Virus record (IMG/VR): IMGVR_UViG_3300033999_000108 | Coordinates: 1 to 28,762 of that record | Length of the DNA stretch: 28,762 nt | Reading direction: 5' to 3' (one strand) | Source: a virus | In this document: in pieces, positions 14,362 through 22,055 of the stretch | How the letters are laid out: the number at the start of each line of letters is the position of its first letter | How positions within the stretch are numbered: the first letter of the stretch is position 1 | The notes under the pieces: generated by a model | Told to the model about the DNA's origin: nothing | Databases searched by the model: none | The model's input: the letters and a program-made list of their open reading frames with translations, nothing else | Translations under genes and position numbers: made by a program

Positions 14362-16659
14362 ATGCCATTGATTATACCAGAATATATTGAAATCCGTAAT
14401 GCTACTGGTCAAACAGTAGCTTATTTATCTCCTGATGCTGATGGATTAAAAGAAGTCTGGATTGATCAACGATTAAATGGAGAATGTACTTTAAGTTTCC
14501 AATTACCTTTAAATTCAGATAAATGGAGTGCTCTTACACCTGAATGTCGTATTATTGCTGGAGGTAGAGAATTTGTTGTTTTACTTCCAGATGTAATAGA
14601 TATTGAACGTGATAATCAAGGTAAAACATGGGGAAAGGTTACAGCACACGAAAGCTGGATTTTACTTGATAAGCAGTATCCTACTGTTTCAAATGATCCA
14701 CAGAATCCTACCCCTGCTGATTTACAGGTAAGCATTATTTCAGGCGGCCCATCTACTGGAGGGTATCCACAAGGTAGCGCAGGAAGCGCTCTAACTTATT
14801 TACTGCAAAATTCTGGTTGGTCAGTAGGAACAGTAGATGTTACAGGCACACACGATTTAGAAACAGAAAAAGAAAGCCTTTTGGCTAATATAAAGAAAGT
14901 ACAAGAAATATGGGGTGGATATTTAGTTTGGGATAGTATTAATAAAACTGTTTCCTTACGAGCTGAAGCTACTTGGCAAAATTATAGTGGTTTTCAGATA
15001 AGATATGCAAAAAATCTTAAAAGTATTACTAGAACTGCTAATTATGATATTATCACAAGGTTATATCCGTTTGGTCAAGATGACTTAGATATTTCAAGTG
15101 TGAATAATGGAGTTAAGTATTTAGAAGATTTTAGTTATACTTCCAATATTTATGTTGGTATTTATCAAAATCAGGATATATCTGATCCACAAGAATTAAA
15201 AGATAAGGCAAGTGAAGTTCTTTCTAAACTCTGTAAACCACGTTATACTTATCGAGTTCAAATAGTTGATCTAAGAACACTACCTGAATATAGTCATGAA
15301 GATTTTATTTTAGGTGATCTTGTAGATGTAATAGATGAACAGTTAGGTATTAATGTTAGAACTAGAATTATACGTCATAAATATAATGTTTTCCAACCTT
15401 GGCGTTGCGAGTTAGAATTGGGAGAGCCAGAAGAACGATTAGCAGTACAACTTGCAGAATCTTTTGATGCGGCAAGATTTGTTCGGGAAGCATTAAGACC
15501 TAATCCTGCTACTTCTAATCTGCTTAAAGGATTTATTAATACATTCGCTACCCAAATTAATAGTGCCAACGGTAAATTGGTATGGAATGATTCTACTTTA
15601 GAAGCTATAGAAATAAATGCAAACGGAAATGAAACAGGCCGTAGAGTAAGAATTACGCCTGGCGGTATTGGAGTAAGTATTGACGGTGGTCAAACTTATG
15701 AAACAGCCATGACAGGGGCCGGTGTGTTGGCAAATAAAGTTATTGTAAATGAGTTATACGCCTTGGCTACTGATGATGGCCTTACCAAATTAGCAGCAGA
15801 CGGTTTGCATGTATATGACAGAAATTTAGCAGAACGACTGATAGCTGGCCGCTGGATTGAAGGTACACAAGAGCATTTTGGACTAAAAGCAGTAGCTCAA
15901 GATGGCCGAACTGTTTTATTAGACGATCGAGGCATCCTGCAAACATGGCAGGAAGGAAGGGCAGATAATGTAGACGCCAATAATCCTTTAGTTTTAAACA
16001 TTTATTTGCCAGCAGAAACACGCGAAATTAAAAGGGCTTTATTGCGATTTAAACTACAGGCATTTAGAGCTTATGAGACAGGGGCAGCGAGTGGGGGAAG
16101 AACATCAAAAACATCTAGTAGTTATTTAGGAGAAGTTGTTACCAGTTCTACTCAACCTTCAACAGTTCAAAGTAGTGCAGGATCTATATGGAATTATGGT
16201 ACAACCTATGTACCAGAACCCATGACAACTGAGGGTGGTCATAATCATGGTATTCCCGATGGTACAGCTTTAATGACAGCTGATGGAGGCACAGTTTGGT
16301 TTGCACAATCAGGATACCATACACACGCTATTGACACAGATCATAATCATAATGTAACTATACCAAGTCATAATCATACTGTTAATATACCTTCACATTC
16401 TCATACAGTCGATATACCTAATCATTCGCATGGCCTTGTTTTTGGCATTTATACCTCAACTCGAGCGTCTAACATTACCATAAAAATTAACGGTGTAGAT
16501 AGAACTTCAATATTAGGTGGCCCTTTTACAGTAGATCAAAATAGTCTTGATATAAAACAATATTTAAGTATAGGCCAATGGAATACTATTGAAATTGGTA
16601 GTAGTACTTTAGGAAGGGTGGATGCTTCCTTATTTATTCAAACCTTACTTACTGTTTAA
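14362..16659 (+). CDS. Tail-associated protein (Tal / prophage endopeptidase tail type) with HxH array
   Basis: A 765-residue tail-tip protein. The frame is open from 14308, but ATG 14362 behind AGAAGGTGG is the start. Residues about 1-370 read as the siphovirus Gp37/Tal-like hub domain (EIRNATGQTVAYLSPDADGL, TAHESWILLDKQYP, IKKVQEIWGGYLVWD, HEDFILGDLVDVID). The middle is a linker that describes the tail-spike shaft. The C-terminus carries six HxH motifs within about 65 residues (HNH, HTH, HNH, HNH, HSH, HSH), followed by a small beta domain (TIKINGVDRTSILGGPF to LFIQTLLTV). HxH repeats in trimeric phage spikes bind metal ions. No peptidase active site could be confirmed. Its stop overlaps the stop of the leftward moron. 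Confidence 0.8.
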   Translation: MPLIIPEYIEIRNATGQTVAYLSPDADGLKEVWIDQRLNGECTLSFQLPLNSDKWSALTPECRIIAGGREFVVLLPDVIDIERDNQGKTWGKVTAHESWILLDKQYPTVSNDPQNPTPADLQVSIISGGPSTGGYPQGSAGSALTYLLQNSGWSVGTVDVTGTHDLETEKESLLANIKKVQEIWGGYLVWDSINKTVSLRAEATWQNYSGFQIRYAKNLKSITRTANYDIITRLYPFGQDDLDISSVNNGVKYLEDFSYTSNIYVGIYQNQDISDPQELKDKASEVLSKLCKPRYTYRVQIVDLRTLPEYSHEDFILGDLVDVIDEQLGINVRTRIIRHKYNVFQPWRCELELGEPEERLAVQLAESFDAARFVREALRPNPATSNLLKGFINTFATQINSANGKLVWNDSTLEAIEINANGNETGRRVRITPGGIGVSIDGGQTYETAMTGAGVLANKVIVNELYALATDDGLTKLAADGLHVYDRNLAERLIAGRWIEGTQEHFGLKAVAQDGRTVLLDDRGILQTWQEGRADNVDANNPLVLNIYLPAETREIKRALLRFKLQAFRAYETGAASGGRTSKTSSSYLGEVVTSSTQPSTVQSSAGSIWNYGTTYVPEPMTTEGGHNHGIPDGTALMTADGGTVWFAQSGYHTHAIDTDHNHNVTIPSHNHTVNIPSHSHTVDIPNHSHGLVFGIYTSTRASNITIKINGVDRTSILGGPFTVDQNSLDIKQYLSIGQWNTIEIGSSTLGRVDASLFIQTLLTV

Positions 16660-17180
16660 ATGATGTTTAATGCTTTTAAATCAGACTTATAAACTCCAGT
16701 AATACCAGTATTTGGATTGGTAATTAATCTAATATATCCTACAGTTTGCCCATTTGAATTCTTTACTTCAGTAATTATAGCTTTATTGCGTGATTCAAAC
16801 AATTGATCTACTGAAATATTAAACTCTAAATGGTTATTTGTTTTAATATATGTTCCTTCAGATGAAGCAGTCATTTCGATAATAATGCCTTTTGTTTTTA
16901 ACTCTTTTAAACTTATTACTTCATCATTGGTTATTAAGGAAACAGAATTAGAACTGTTAATAATTACTACTTGCTGCTTCTCATTCCAATTTACCTTTGC
17001 ACCTAAAGCTTCTGATACAAATCTTATTGGTACGAATGTTCTACCGTTTATTATTAGCGGTGGTGGATCACAAGGCACTTCTTTACCATTGACAATAAGT
17101 TTAATCGGCTGATCTGCAAATGCGACAACAGTAAATGAAAGAATTATACCTACTAATAGACATGTAAAAAATTTTTTCAC
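16656..17180 (-). CDS. Secreted stalk-domain (copper amine oxidase N-term-like) protein, moron
   Basis: A 174-residue protein on the opposite strand to the whole late operon. GTG start at 17180 with AGGAGGG upstream. Residues 1-22 are a clear Sec signal peptide (MKKFFTCLLVGIILSFTVVA, then FA before D23). Residues about 25-75 are a stalk domain: IKLIVNGKEV, a PPLIINGRTFVPIRFVSEAL core, GAKVNWNEKQQVVII. The rest is a beta-rich unknown part. Such domains are common in envelope proteins of Clostridia. Its own promoter (17247-17274) means that it can be expressed from a prophage, so a lysogenic-conversion or surface role is inferred. The stop codons of this gene and the tail gene share bases 16657-16658. 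Confidence 0.8.
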   Translation of the reverse strand: MKKFFTCLLVGIILSFTVVAFADQPIKLIVNGKEVPCDPPPLIINGRTFVPIRFVSEALGAKVNWNEKQQVVIINSSNSVSLITNDEVISLKELKTKGIIIEMTASSEGTYIKTNNHLEFNISVDQLFESRNKAIITEVKNSNGQTVGYIRLITNPNTGITGVYKSDLKALNII

Positions 17181-17202
17181 CGCTCATGCCCTCCTATATA
17201 GA

Positions 17203-17224
17203 AATTAGGATGACTATCCTAATT
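17203..17224. promoter_or_regulatory. Perfect palindrome in the moron 5' region
   Basis: AATTAGGAT (17203-17211) and ATCCTAATT (17216-17224) around a 4-base spacer. It lies between the predicted leftward start of transcription (about 17240) and the ribosome site, so it could be an operator or an RNA hairpin. The half ATCCTAATT also begins the repeated leader element at 20089 and, as ATCCTAAT, at 24163. Confidence 0.6.
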
Positions 17225-17246
17225 GTAACACAATAACCTTAATTTT

Positions 17247-17274
17247 ATTCTATATCTCATCCTGAATTTGTCAA
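17247..17274 (-). promoter_or_regulatory. Sigma-A-type promoter of the stalk-domain moron
   Basis: On the minus strand TTGACA (17274-17269) and TAGAAT (17252-17247) are separated by 16 bases, leading into a 5' region of about 60 bases before GTG 17180. This independent promoter pointing against the late operon is typical of a moron. Confidence 0.7.
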
Positions 17275-17300
17275 GGAAATTATTGGTAAGGAGGATAAAA

Positions 17301-18305
17301 ATGGCTAATACTTATCTATTTCCGTATGAAATTCAAGAAGTAACTCCTCAATCAGGTATACCCTGGAATGTTCAACAGGTAAATGCTCCTTCATTTTGGC
17401 AGCGTACAAAAGGAGATGGTGCAGTAGTAGCGATAATTGATACAGGATTAGATGTAAATCATCCTGAATTTGCTGGACGTGTTATAAGTTATCAGAATTT
17501 TACTTCAGATGCTTCATTAGATAGTGACGGCCATGGAACTCATGTTGCAGGTATTATAGCTGGAAAGACTGTCGGTGTGGCTCCAGAATGTCGCTTAATG
17601 GCGTTAAAAGCATTGGGTAATGGTATGGGAGCTTTTAGCATTGAAGATGCTTTTAAATATATTTTAGACTATAATGAAAAAGTTCCAGAACAAGATCGGG
17701 TAGTAGCAGTAAATTGCAGTTGGGGAGGGCCGTATAATCCTATACACCATTATTTAATCAGACGACTTATACACAGTGGTGTTGCTGTCATAGTTGCAGC
17801 TGGAAATGCTGGTGACGGAAAGCCTGAAACTGAAGAAATTTTTAGCTGGCCTGGCTTTTTGTATGAAGTTATAACGACGGGTGCTACTAATAAAGATGGT
17901 CAACCGGCAGGATATTCAAGCAGTTATGATGGAATTGATATAGGTGCTCCCGGTACTGAAATTTATAGTGCTTGGCCTGGTGGTGGGTATAAATTACTAA
18001 GCGGCACTAGTATGGCAACGCCCCATGTTACGGCAGCTTATGCTTTAATAGCTGCCGCTTTTAAACAACGTGAAGGCAGATACCCCACGGTAGATGAAGG
18101 AGAAGAAATTCTGTTTAAGCATATTCGCCAAACAGGAGCAGATCCACGTTTTATCGGAAAAGGTTTACTGGATTTAACATTTGATTTTAAACGGTGGCCG
18201 TTGTATCGAGTACAAACAGGAGCTTATTATTATAAACAGGGTGCAAAAATTACTTCTCAAAAATTAAAAGATGCTGGCTTTAATACTTACATTGTTAAGT
18301 ATTAG
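17301..18305 (+). CDS. Subtilisin-like serine protease (ISP-like) with short C-terminal SPOR-like segment
   Basis: A 334-residue S8 family protease. ATG 17301 has AAGGAGG upstream and is chosen over an upstream TTG. Catalytic D47 (IIDTGLD), H78 (DGHGTHVAG) and S237 (SGTSMATPH), with oxyanion N169 (AAGNAGDG), are all present. There is no signal peptide or long propeptide. The short N-terminus with LFPYE resembles the LIPY-type inhibitory segment of intracellular subtilisins, as does the GNAGDGKPETEEIFSWP surface. Residues 301-334 (YRVQTGAYYYKQGAKITSQK, then LKDAGFNTYIVK) match half of an SPOR peptidoglycan-binding domain. It stands at the head of the lysis cassette. A role in lysis, tail processing or host attack is inferred only. 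Confidence 0.88.
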   Translation: MANTYLFPYEIQEVTPQSGIPWNVQQVNAPSFWQRTKGDGAVVAIIDTGLDVNHPEFAGRVISYQNFTSDASLDSDGHGTHVAGIIAGKTVGVAPECRLMALKALGNGMGAFSIEDAFKYILDYNEKVPEQDRVVAVNCSWGGPYNPIHHYLIRRLIHSGVAVIVAAGNAGDGKPETEEIFSWPGFLYEVITTGATNKDGQPAGYSSSYDGIDIGAPGTEIYSAWPGGGYKLLSGTSMATPHVTAAYALIAAAFKQREGRYPTVDEGEEILFKHIRQTGADPRFIGKGLLDLTFDFKRWPLYRVQTGAYYYKQGAKITSQKLKDAGFNTYIVKY

Positions 18306-18320
18306 AGAGGGGGTATCAAA

Positions 18321-18518
18321 TTGGAAATGGAGCAGATTGTAGAAATGTTAGGTAGGCATGAAGAACGTATCTCAAATTTAGAAAAGTGGCAGGAAAAACA
18401 AAATGGCAGTCTACAACGGTTAGAGACGAAAGTAGATAACATAAATAAGCTACTTTTAACTTTATTGGGAGGAGTATGTACTTCACTTATCTTGTTAGTG
18501 TTGCAAATGGGGAGGTGA
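18321..18518 (+). CDS. XhlA-like lysis accessory membrane protein
   Basis: A 65-residue protein starting at TTG 18321, seven bases after AGAGGGGG; the ATG six bases later is too far from that site. The N-terminal coiled-coil helix (EMLGRHEERISNLEKWQEKQ, LETKVDNINKLL) is followed by one C-terminal membrane span (LTLLGGVCTSLILLVLQMG). This is the layout of XhlA-type haemolysin/lysis proteins that act with a holin and amidase. It sits in the lysis cassette upstream of the endolysin. Confidence 0.75.
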   Translation: MEMEQIVEMLGRHEERISNLEKWQEKQNGSLQRLETKVDNINKLLLTLLGGVCTSLILLVLQMGR

Positions 18519-18522
18519 ATTT

Positions 18523-18789
18523 GTGAAAGACTTTTTTAATCGCTTAGATCAGTTTAGTTTTAAAGATTTATTGGCAATAGCTTTTAGTGGATGGTTTTTG
18601 TTTTTCAGCTATCGAGCCTTAACAAGTAAAGATGCTTTAGAGTTAGTTAAAACATTAATACCTTTAATCAGCATAATTCTCATTGGCTATTTTGGTACAG
18701 AAGTCACTTCGTCTTATTTTAATAGACGGCAAAATTACAACAATCCGAATATAATTTCTAATCCTTTAGATCCGGATAAACCAATCTAA
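18523..18789 (+). CDS. Small membrane protein of the lysis cassette (holin-like)
   Basis: An 88-residue protein starting at GTG 18523 behind GGGGAGGTG. Two hydrophobic segments are seen, about residues 15-31 (LLAIAFSGWFLFFSYRAL) and 43-60 (TLIPLISIILIGYFGTEV), then a polar Asn/Pro-rich tail (NNPNIISNPLDPDKP). Size, two spans and position just before the endolysin fit a holin or holin partner. No family signature is certain, and a second holin candidate follows the amidase. Confidence 0.6.
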   Translation: MKDFFNRLDQFSFKDLLAIAFSGWFLFFSYRALTSKDALELVKTLIPLISIILIGYFGTEVTSSYFNRRQNYNNPNIISNPLDPDKPI

Positions 18790-18804
18790 CAGGGGGTGAT
18801 GCCA

Positions 18805-19536
18805 ATGCCGAGGGTAATAGTAGTAGACCCCGGCCATTAGCAAGGTGGGCGTGATCCAGGTGCTATAGGGCCGGGGGGAATAAAAGAAAAAGATATTACG
18901 TTAGCAGTTAGTAAAAAATTAGCAAATCATTTATACCAAATAGCTGATGTGCATTTAACCCGTTGGACTGATAAACATTTCGGAATTAACGATATTGATG
19001 ATTTACAAGCAAGATGTAATATAGCTAATCAACTAAGAGCGGATTTGTTTATATCAATACACTGTAATAGTGCAGGCAGTTCTTCTGCTTATGGAATAGA
19101 AACTTATGCACTTCAGCCAGGCGGTATAGGAGAAAAATTAGCTAAGGTAATACAAAATGAACTAATTGCTGCTACAGGTCTTGTTGATCGAGGAGTAAAA
19201 TATGCCAGTTATTATGTTCTTCGTAGAACTTTTATGCCTGCTATTTTAATTGAACTAGGATTTATTAGTAATCCTACTGAAGAACAATATTTAGCTAATC
19301 CTGATTTTCAAGATGTATGCGCTAAAGCAATAGCAACAGGAATAAAGAAACATTTAGGTATATACGAGGAGGAGGCGAACAAAGTGACCGAACAATGGAA
19401 AGAAGAGATTATGAAGTGGGGGCAGAAAAAAGAGACTCTTAATTTATCGCCGGAACATAAAGCTGATGATCCAGCGCCTAAGTGGTTTGTAGTAGCAGTT
19501 GCACAACGACTAATGGAGGCGTTAAAAAATGCTTAA
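18805..19536 (+). CDS. N-acetylmuramoyl-L-alanine amidase endolysin with in-frame TAG at codon 12
   Basis: The zinc amidase (Amidase_3 type) that cuts the glycan-peptide bond during lysis. From ATG 18805 (GGGGTGAT site upstream) the frame reads MPRVIVVDPGH, then TAG at 18838-18840, then QGGRDPGAIGPGGIKEKDIT and on to 19536 without another stop. Zinc ligands H11, E28 and H86 (SIHCNS) and catalytic E150 (IELGFISN) are all kept, so the gene looks intact apart from the amber codon directly after the zinc histidine of DPGH. A fragment starting after the stop would lose H11 and be inactive. The C-terminal 50 residues look like a wall-binding or linker module. Options are readthrough, suppression, point mutation or a sequence error. 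Confidence 0.75.
19384..19536 (+). CDS. Internal start producing the endolysin C-terminal module
   Basis: Inside the amidase frame, GTG 19384 lies 8 bases after GAGGAGGAGG (19366-19375), a stronger ribosome site than that of the full gene, and in the same frame. It would give a separate 50-residue module (VTEQWKEEIMKWGQKKETLN then LSPEHKADDPAPKWFVVAVA). Endolysins of clostridial phages are known to make free binding modules from such secondary starts. Because the site sits in codons for EEEAN it could also be chance. Confidence 0.45.
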   Translation: MTEQWKEEIMKWGQKKETLNLSPEHKADDPAPKWFVVAVAQRLMEALKNA

Positions 19537-19732
19537 ACAAAAACTTACGTCACGTAAATTCTGGATGGCAGTTGCCGGTGCTGCATTGTTGATAGCAAAT
19601 GAAGGTTTTAATTTAGGTATTCCAGAAGATGCATATTGGAAAATTGTAACATTAATACTTGGTTATATTTTTGGTGAAACAGTAGTAGACGTTGCTAGAG
19701 CTAAGAATAGTGACACATCTAATCAGATGTAG
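19529..19732 (+). CDS. Holin (small one- or two-span membrane protein)
   Basis: A 67-residue protein starting 8 bases before the amidase stop. SRKFWMAVAGAALLIANEGF followed by NLGIPEDAYWKIVTLILGYI and FGETVVDVARA matches small holin-family proteins that follow amidase genes in Bacillota phages. It has a hydrophobic span at about residues 11-25 and a second at 38-53. It would make the membrane hole that releases or triggers the endolysin. It is the last gene of the late operon before the terminator. Confidence 0.75.
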   Translation: MLKQKLTSRKFWMAVAGAALLIANEGFNLGIPEDAYWKIVTLILGYIFGETVVDVARAKNSDTSNQM

Positions 19733-19766
19733 ATAGTTATATTTAATTAAGAGTTATAGTATTTAA

Positions 19767-19810
19767 CTGTTCTACTGTTTATCAGTAGAACAGATTATTT
19801 TTTTTTTATT
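19767..19810 (+). terminator. Strong intrinsic terminator of the late operon
   Basis: A perfect 11-bp stem, CTGTTCTACTG (19767-19777) with CAGTAGAACAG (19783-19793), a 5-base loop and a long T tract (19794-19810). It lies 34 bases after the holin stop and is the strongest terminator in the window. Confidence 0.9.
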
Positions 19811-20018
19811 TTTAGATTTTATATTTTAGTTTAGATTAAGTTTAGATGTTATTAAATTTTTGTTTTAGTATTTTAATATTTTGATGTTTACTGTTCTACT
19901 GTTATTTTATTTTACAGTTTAAATACATAAATATAGTTATTAGTTATTGGTTATTATCTGATCTACAGTTCTACAGTATAATGATCTACTATAAGTATCG
20001 CTTAGGATTACCTGCCTG

Positions 20019-20078
20019 TTTGTAACACCTTCCTAAAATTTTTTCCCAAAATTTTTCCTGAAAATTTTCTGTTACAAA
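20019..20078. repeat. Three tandem AAAATTTT units inside a TTTGTAACA/TGTTACAAA inverted repeat
   Basis: Perfect 9-bp arms TTTGTAACA (20019-20027) and TGTTACAAA (20070-20078) enclose 42 bases with three tandem, roughly 13-base units, each a CC or CCT followed by AAAATTTT. The spacing fits a cooperative protein-binding array. It is 53 bases before the loader start. Confidence 0.6.
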
Positions 20079-20088
20079 GGCTATCCTT

Positions 20089-20117
20089 ATCCTAATTTCT
20101 TAGTAGAAGGGCATTAA
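20089..20117 (+). promoter_or_regulatory. Repeated leader element, copy 1 (before the helicase loader)
   Basis: The 29-base stretch from ATCCTAAT to TTAA, immediately before the AAGGAGGG site of the loader, is nearly identical to 24163-24192 before the SSB gene (about 25 matching positions with one gap). The core TTAGTAGAA is shared. No sigma-A promoter is visible here, so it may be a promoter for a phage factor, an operator, or an RNA leader. Confidence 0.6.
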
Positions 20118-20130
20118 GGAGGGATAGCTT

Positions 20131-20766
20131 TTGATTTGTCCTGCCAGTGATCGATGTAAAAAATTAAATTCCCCTGTTTGTAATGAACTTTGTTATGGTT
20201 ATTTGACTGTTACCTTTCAGCTAGATTCAGCAAAAATACCAAAGTTATACAGGAAGTTTAGATATTACAACATTGAAATAGGAGAAAGAGCTAAACAGAT
20301 TTTGGAAAAGTATTGTTTAAACATAGTTAAGAATGTAGAGAGTGGATACTCTTTATATCTCTACGGCGATAATACAACAGGAAAGACAGCTACAGCCTGT
20401 GCAATACTTATGGAGTATTTAATTCAAAAAGCACTGACTGTAAAGCAAGAACCTCAAGGTTTATTTGTAGTAGTACCGGAGTTATTAAATCAAATAAGAG
20501 ATTCTTTTAATAGTGATGACTATGAATGGTTACTAACTGATATTAAGAATATTCCTCTACTTGTCATGGATGATATTGGATCTGAACGTTCTACTGAATG
20601 GGCACAGGAACAGTTATTTGAAATAATTAATTATCGTTATTCTAATAACCTGGCTACTATTTATACCTCTAATGTGTCAGTAAAGATGCTTGAAGATTTA
20701 TTAGGCAGGAGAATATCTTCAAGACTAAATCAAGCTACAAAAATACCCTTCTATCGGGAGGAATAA
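20131..20766 (+). CDS. DnaC/DnaI-like helicase loader ATPase
   Basis: A 211-residue AAA+ ATPase that loads the replicative helicase. TTG 20131 follows AAGGAGGG by six bases. Walker A is GDNTTGKT (79-86), Walker B LLVMDDIGSE and the arginine-finger-like region GRRISSR. The N-terminus has cysteines at 3, 9, 17 and 21, a likely zinc-binding cluster as in DnaI-type loaders. It precedes the DnaB-like gene by 2 bases, with GGGAGG between coding ends, so the two are co-translated. The upstream leader carries the repeated element and the origin candidate. Confidence 0.85.
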   Translation: MICPASDRCKKLNSPVCNELCYGYLTVTFQLDSAKIPKLYRKFRYYNIEIGERAKQILEKYCLNIVKNVESGYSLYLYGDNTTGKTATACAILMEYLIQKALTVKQEPQGLFVVVPELLNQIRDSFNSDDYEWLLTDIKNIPLLVMDDIGSERSTEWAQEQLFEIINYRYSNNLATIYTSNVSVKMLEDLLGRRISSRLNQATKIPFYREE

Positions 20767-20768
20767 AA

Positions 20769-22049
20769 ATGTTAGAATTACAAATTTTAAACTGGGTTAT
20801 TCAAAATAAAGATTTCTATATACTTCCTAATAATGGTATTGATGAATCTTTCTTTATAGACTATAAAGATACTTACTGTTTTATTCGAGACTTTGTAAAA
20901 AACGAAGGATATACTCCTTCATTAGAGACAGTTATCAGCCAGTCTAAAGATAATTTTAGCTATGTTAATGTTACTGAGAGTATTGATTATCTTATTCGAA
21001 CTTTGAAAAGCCAAGTTGCTAAAGTGGAAGTAGCAGAATTATTGCAGAAAGAAGCTCCTAAATTCTATGATGAAATGCATGGTATTGAATTTATTAAGTG
21101 GTTGCAGTATAAGCTTGATAAACTTGTAGATCGATATGATATTAATTCTAAAGGTGTAGATTTTAAAACAAATGCAGAATTACGTTTACAGGCTTATTAT
21201 CAACGAGCTAATAATACTTCTAGAAAGATTTGGCATACAGATTTGCAGAATCTTAATGATCTAGTTGGAGGTTTTATTTCAGGAACTTATATTACTGTTA
21301 TTGCTGAAACTGGTCAGGGCAAAAGTTGGATAAGTAGAAGGATATTACCGATACCTGCATGGATAAACGGAGCTAATGTTCTAGACTACTGTTTAGAGAT
21401 GACTAATGATCAAATTCAACCTCGTTTAGATTGTATGTTAGGTGCAATTTTAAATGAGAAAAACGGTTTGAATACGAGATTTTCGTGTAGAGGATTAATG
21501 TTTGGTAATTTACCTCCAGATGAGTTATTTGCGTATAAAAATTATCTAGAGCATTTTAATGATTATTTTCCTCGTGCTGGAAAATATGTAATTAAAACAA
21601 TGGATGATGTTAAGGAATTAACTCTGGATCGATTAGAAGCTGATATAGAAGAAAATAATGCAGATATAGTTCTTATTGATCCGTTTTATTATATGGGATT
21701 TTTACGAAACATTGATAATAAAACAGGGGGAGCAGCAGAGAGAACTTCACGGGAACTGCGAAAACTGTTTAATCGGATGCAAGTGATTGGAATTGTAGTA
21801 TCTCAGGCTACAGTACAGAAAAAAGGTAAAGATATTGAAGTGCAGGCACCAACATTGGAACAAACTAAAACTACTAAAGCATTAATTGAAGATGCTGGTC
21901 TTGTATTTTCCTTTGCTGCTAAACGGAATTATAATCTTGGAAAATTGAGTGTGCTAAAGAATCGTGACGGAAATTCAGGTGATATTGAGCTTGTAGTTGA
22001 CTTTGATTACGGTATTATTCGGGAACATACTGGAGAAGAATTATTTTGA
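20769..22049 (+). CDS. DnaB-like replicative helicase
   Basis: A 426-residue ring helicase of the RecA/DnaB fold that unwinds the fork. Residues 1-125 are a helical N-terminal domain. From about 160 the ATPase starts (LQNLNDLVGGFISGTYITVI), with Walker A AETGQGKS at 179-186, Walker B ADIVLIDPFYYMG and a later SQATVQKKGKD/LKNRDGNSG region typical of motifs H3-H4. The family match is divergent, shorter and phage-like. It follows the loader and precedes the primase, giving a complete loader-helicase-primase block. Confidence 0.82.
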   Translation: MLELQILNWVIQNKDFYILPNNGIDESFFIDYKDTYCFIRDFVKNEGYTPSLETVISQSKDNFSYVNVTESIDYLIRTLKSQVAKVEVAELLQKEAPKFYDEMHGIEFIKWLQYKLDKLVDRYDINSKGVDFKTNAELRLQAYYQRANNTSRKIWHTDLQNLNDLVGGFISGTYITVIAETGQGKSWISRRILPIPAWINGANVLDYCLEMTNDQIQPRLDCMLGAILNEKNGLNTRFSCRGLMFGNLPPDELFAYKNYLEHFNDYFPRAGKYVIKTMDDVKELTLDRLEADIEENNADIVLIDPFYYMGFLRNIDNKTGGAAERTSRELRKLFNRMQVIGIVVSQATVQKKGKDIEVQAPTLEQTKTTKALIEDAGLVFSFAAKRNYNLGKLSVLKNRDGNSGDIELVVDFDYGIIREHTGEELF

Positions 22050-22055
22050 AAACGC

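Larger units (their letters stand above)
19811..20130 (+). other. AT-rich non-coding region, candidate replication origin
   Basis: No gene is seen between the holin and the helicase loader. The left part is extremely AT-rich with many TTTAGA/TTTAGT words. CTGTTCTACTG recurs at 19891-19901 as a copy of the terminator arm; CTACAGT occurs twice at about 19963-19977 and GATCTAC twice at about 19959-19989. The right part holds the 20019-20078 repeat element. An unwinding region plus iteron-like repeats next to loader, helicase and primase genes is the typical build of a phage origin. No initiator protein gene is recognised, so this is inference. Confidence 0.45.

Noticed and set aside
19733-20130. 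CRISPR array or tRNA gene in the long non-coding gap
   Set aside because: Repeats are short, irregularly spaced and not separated by unique spacers of even length; no cloverleaf was found.
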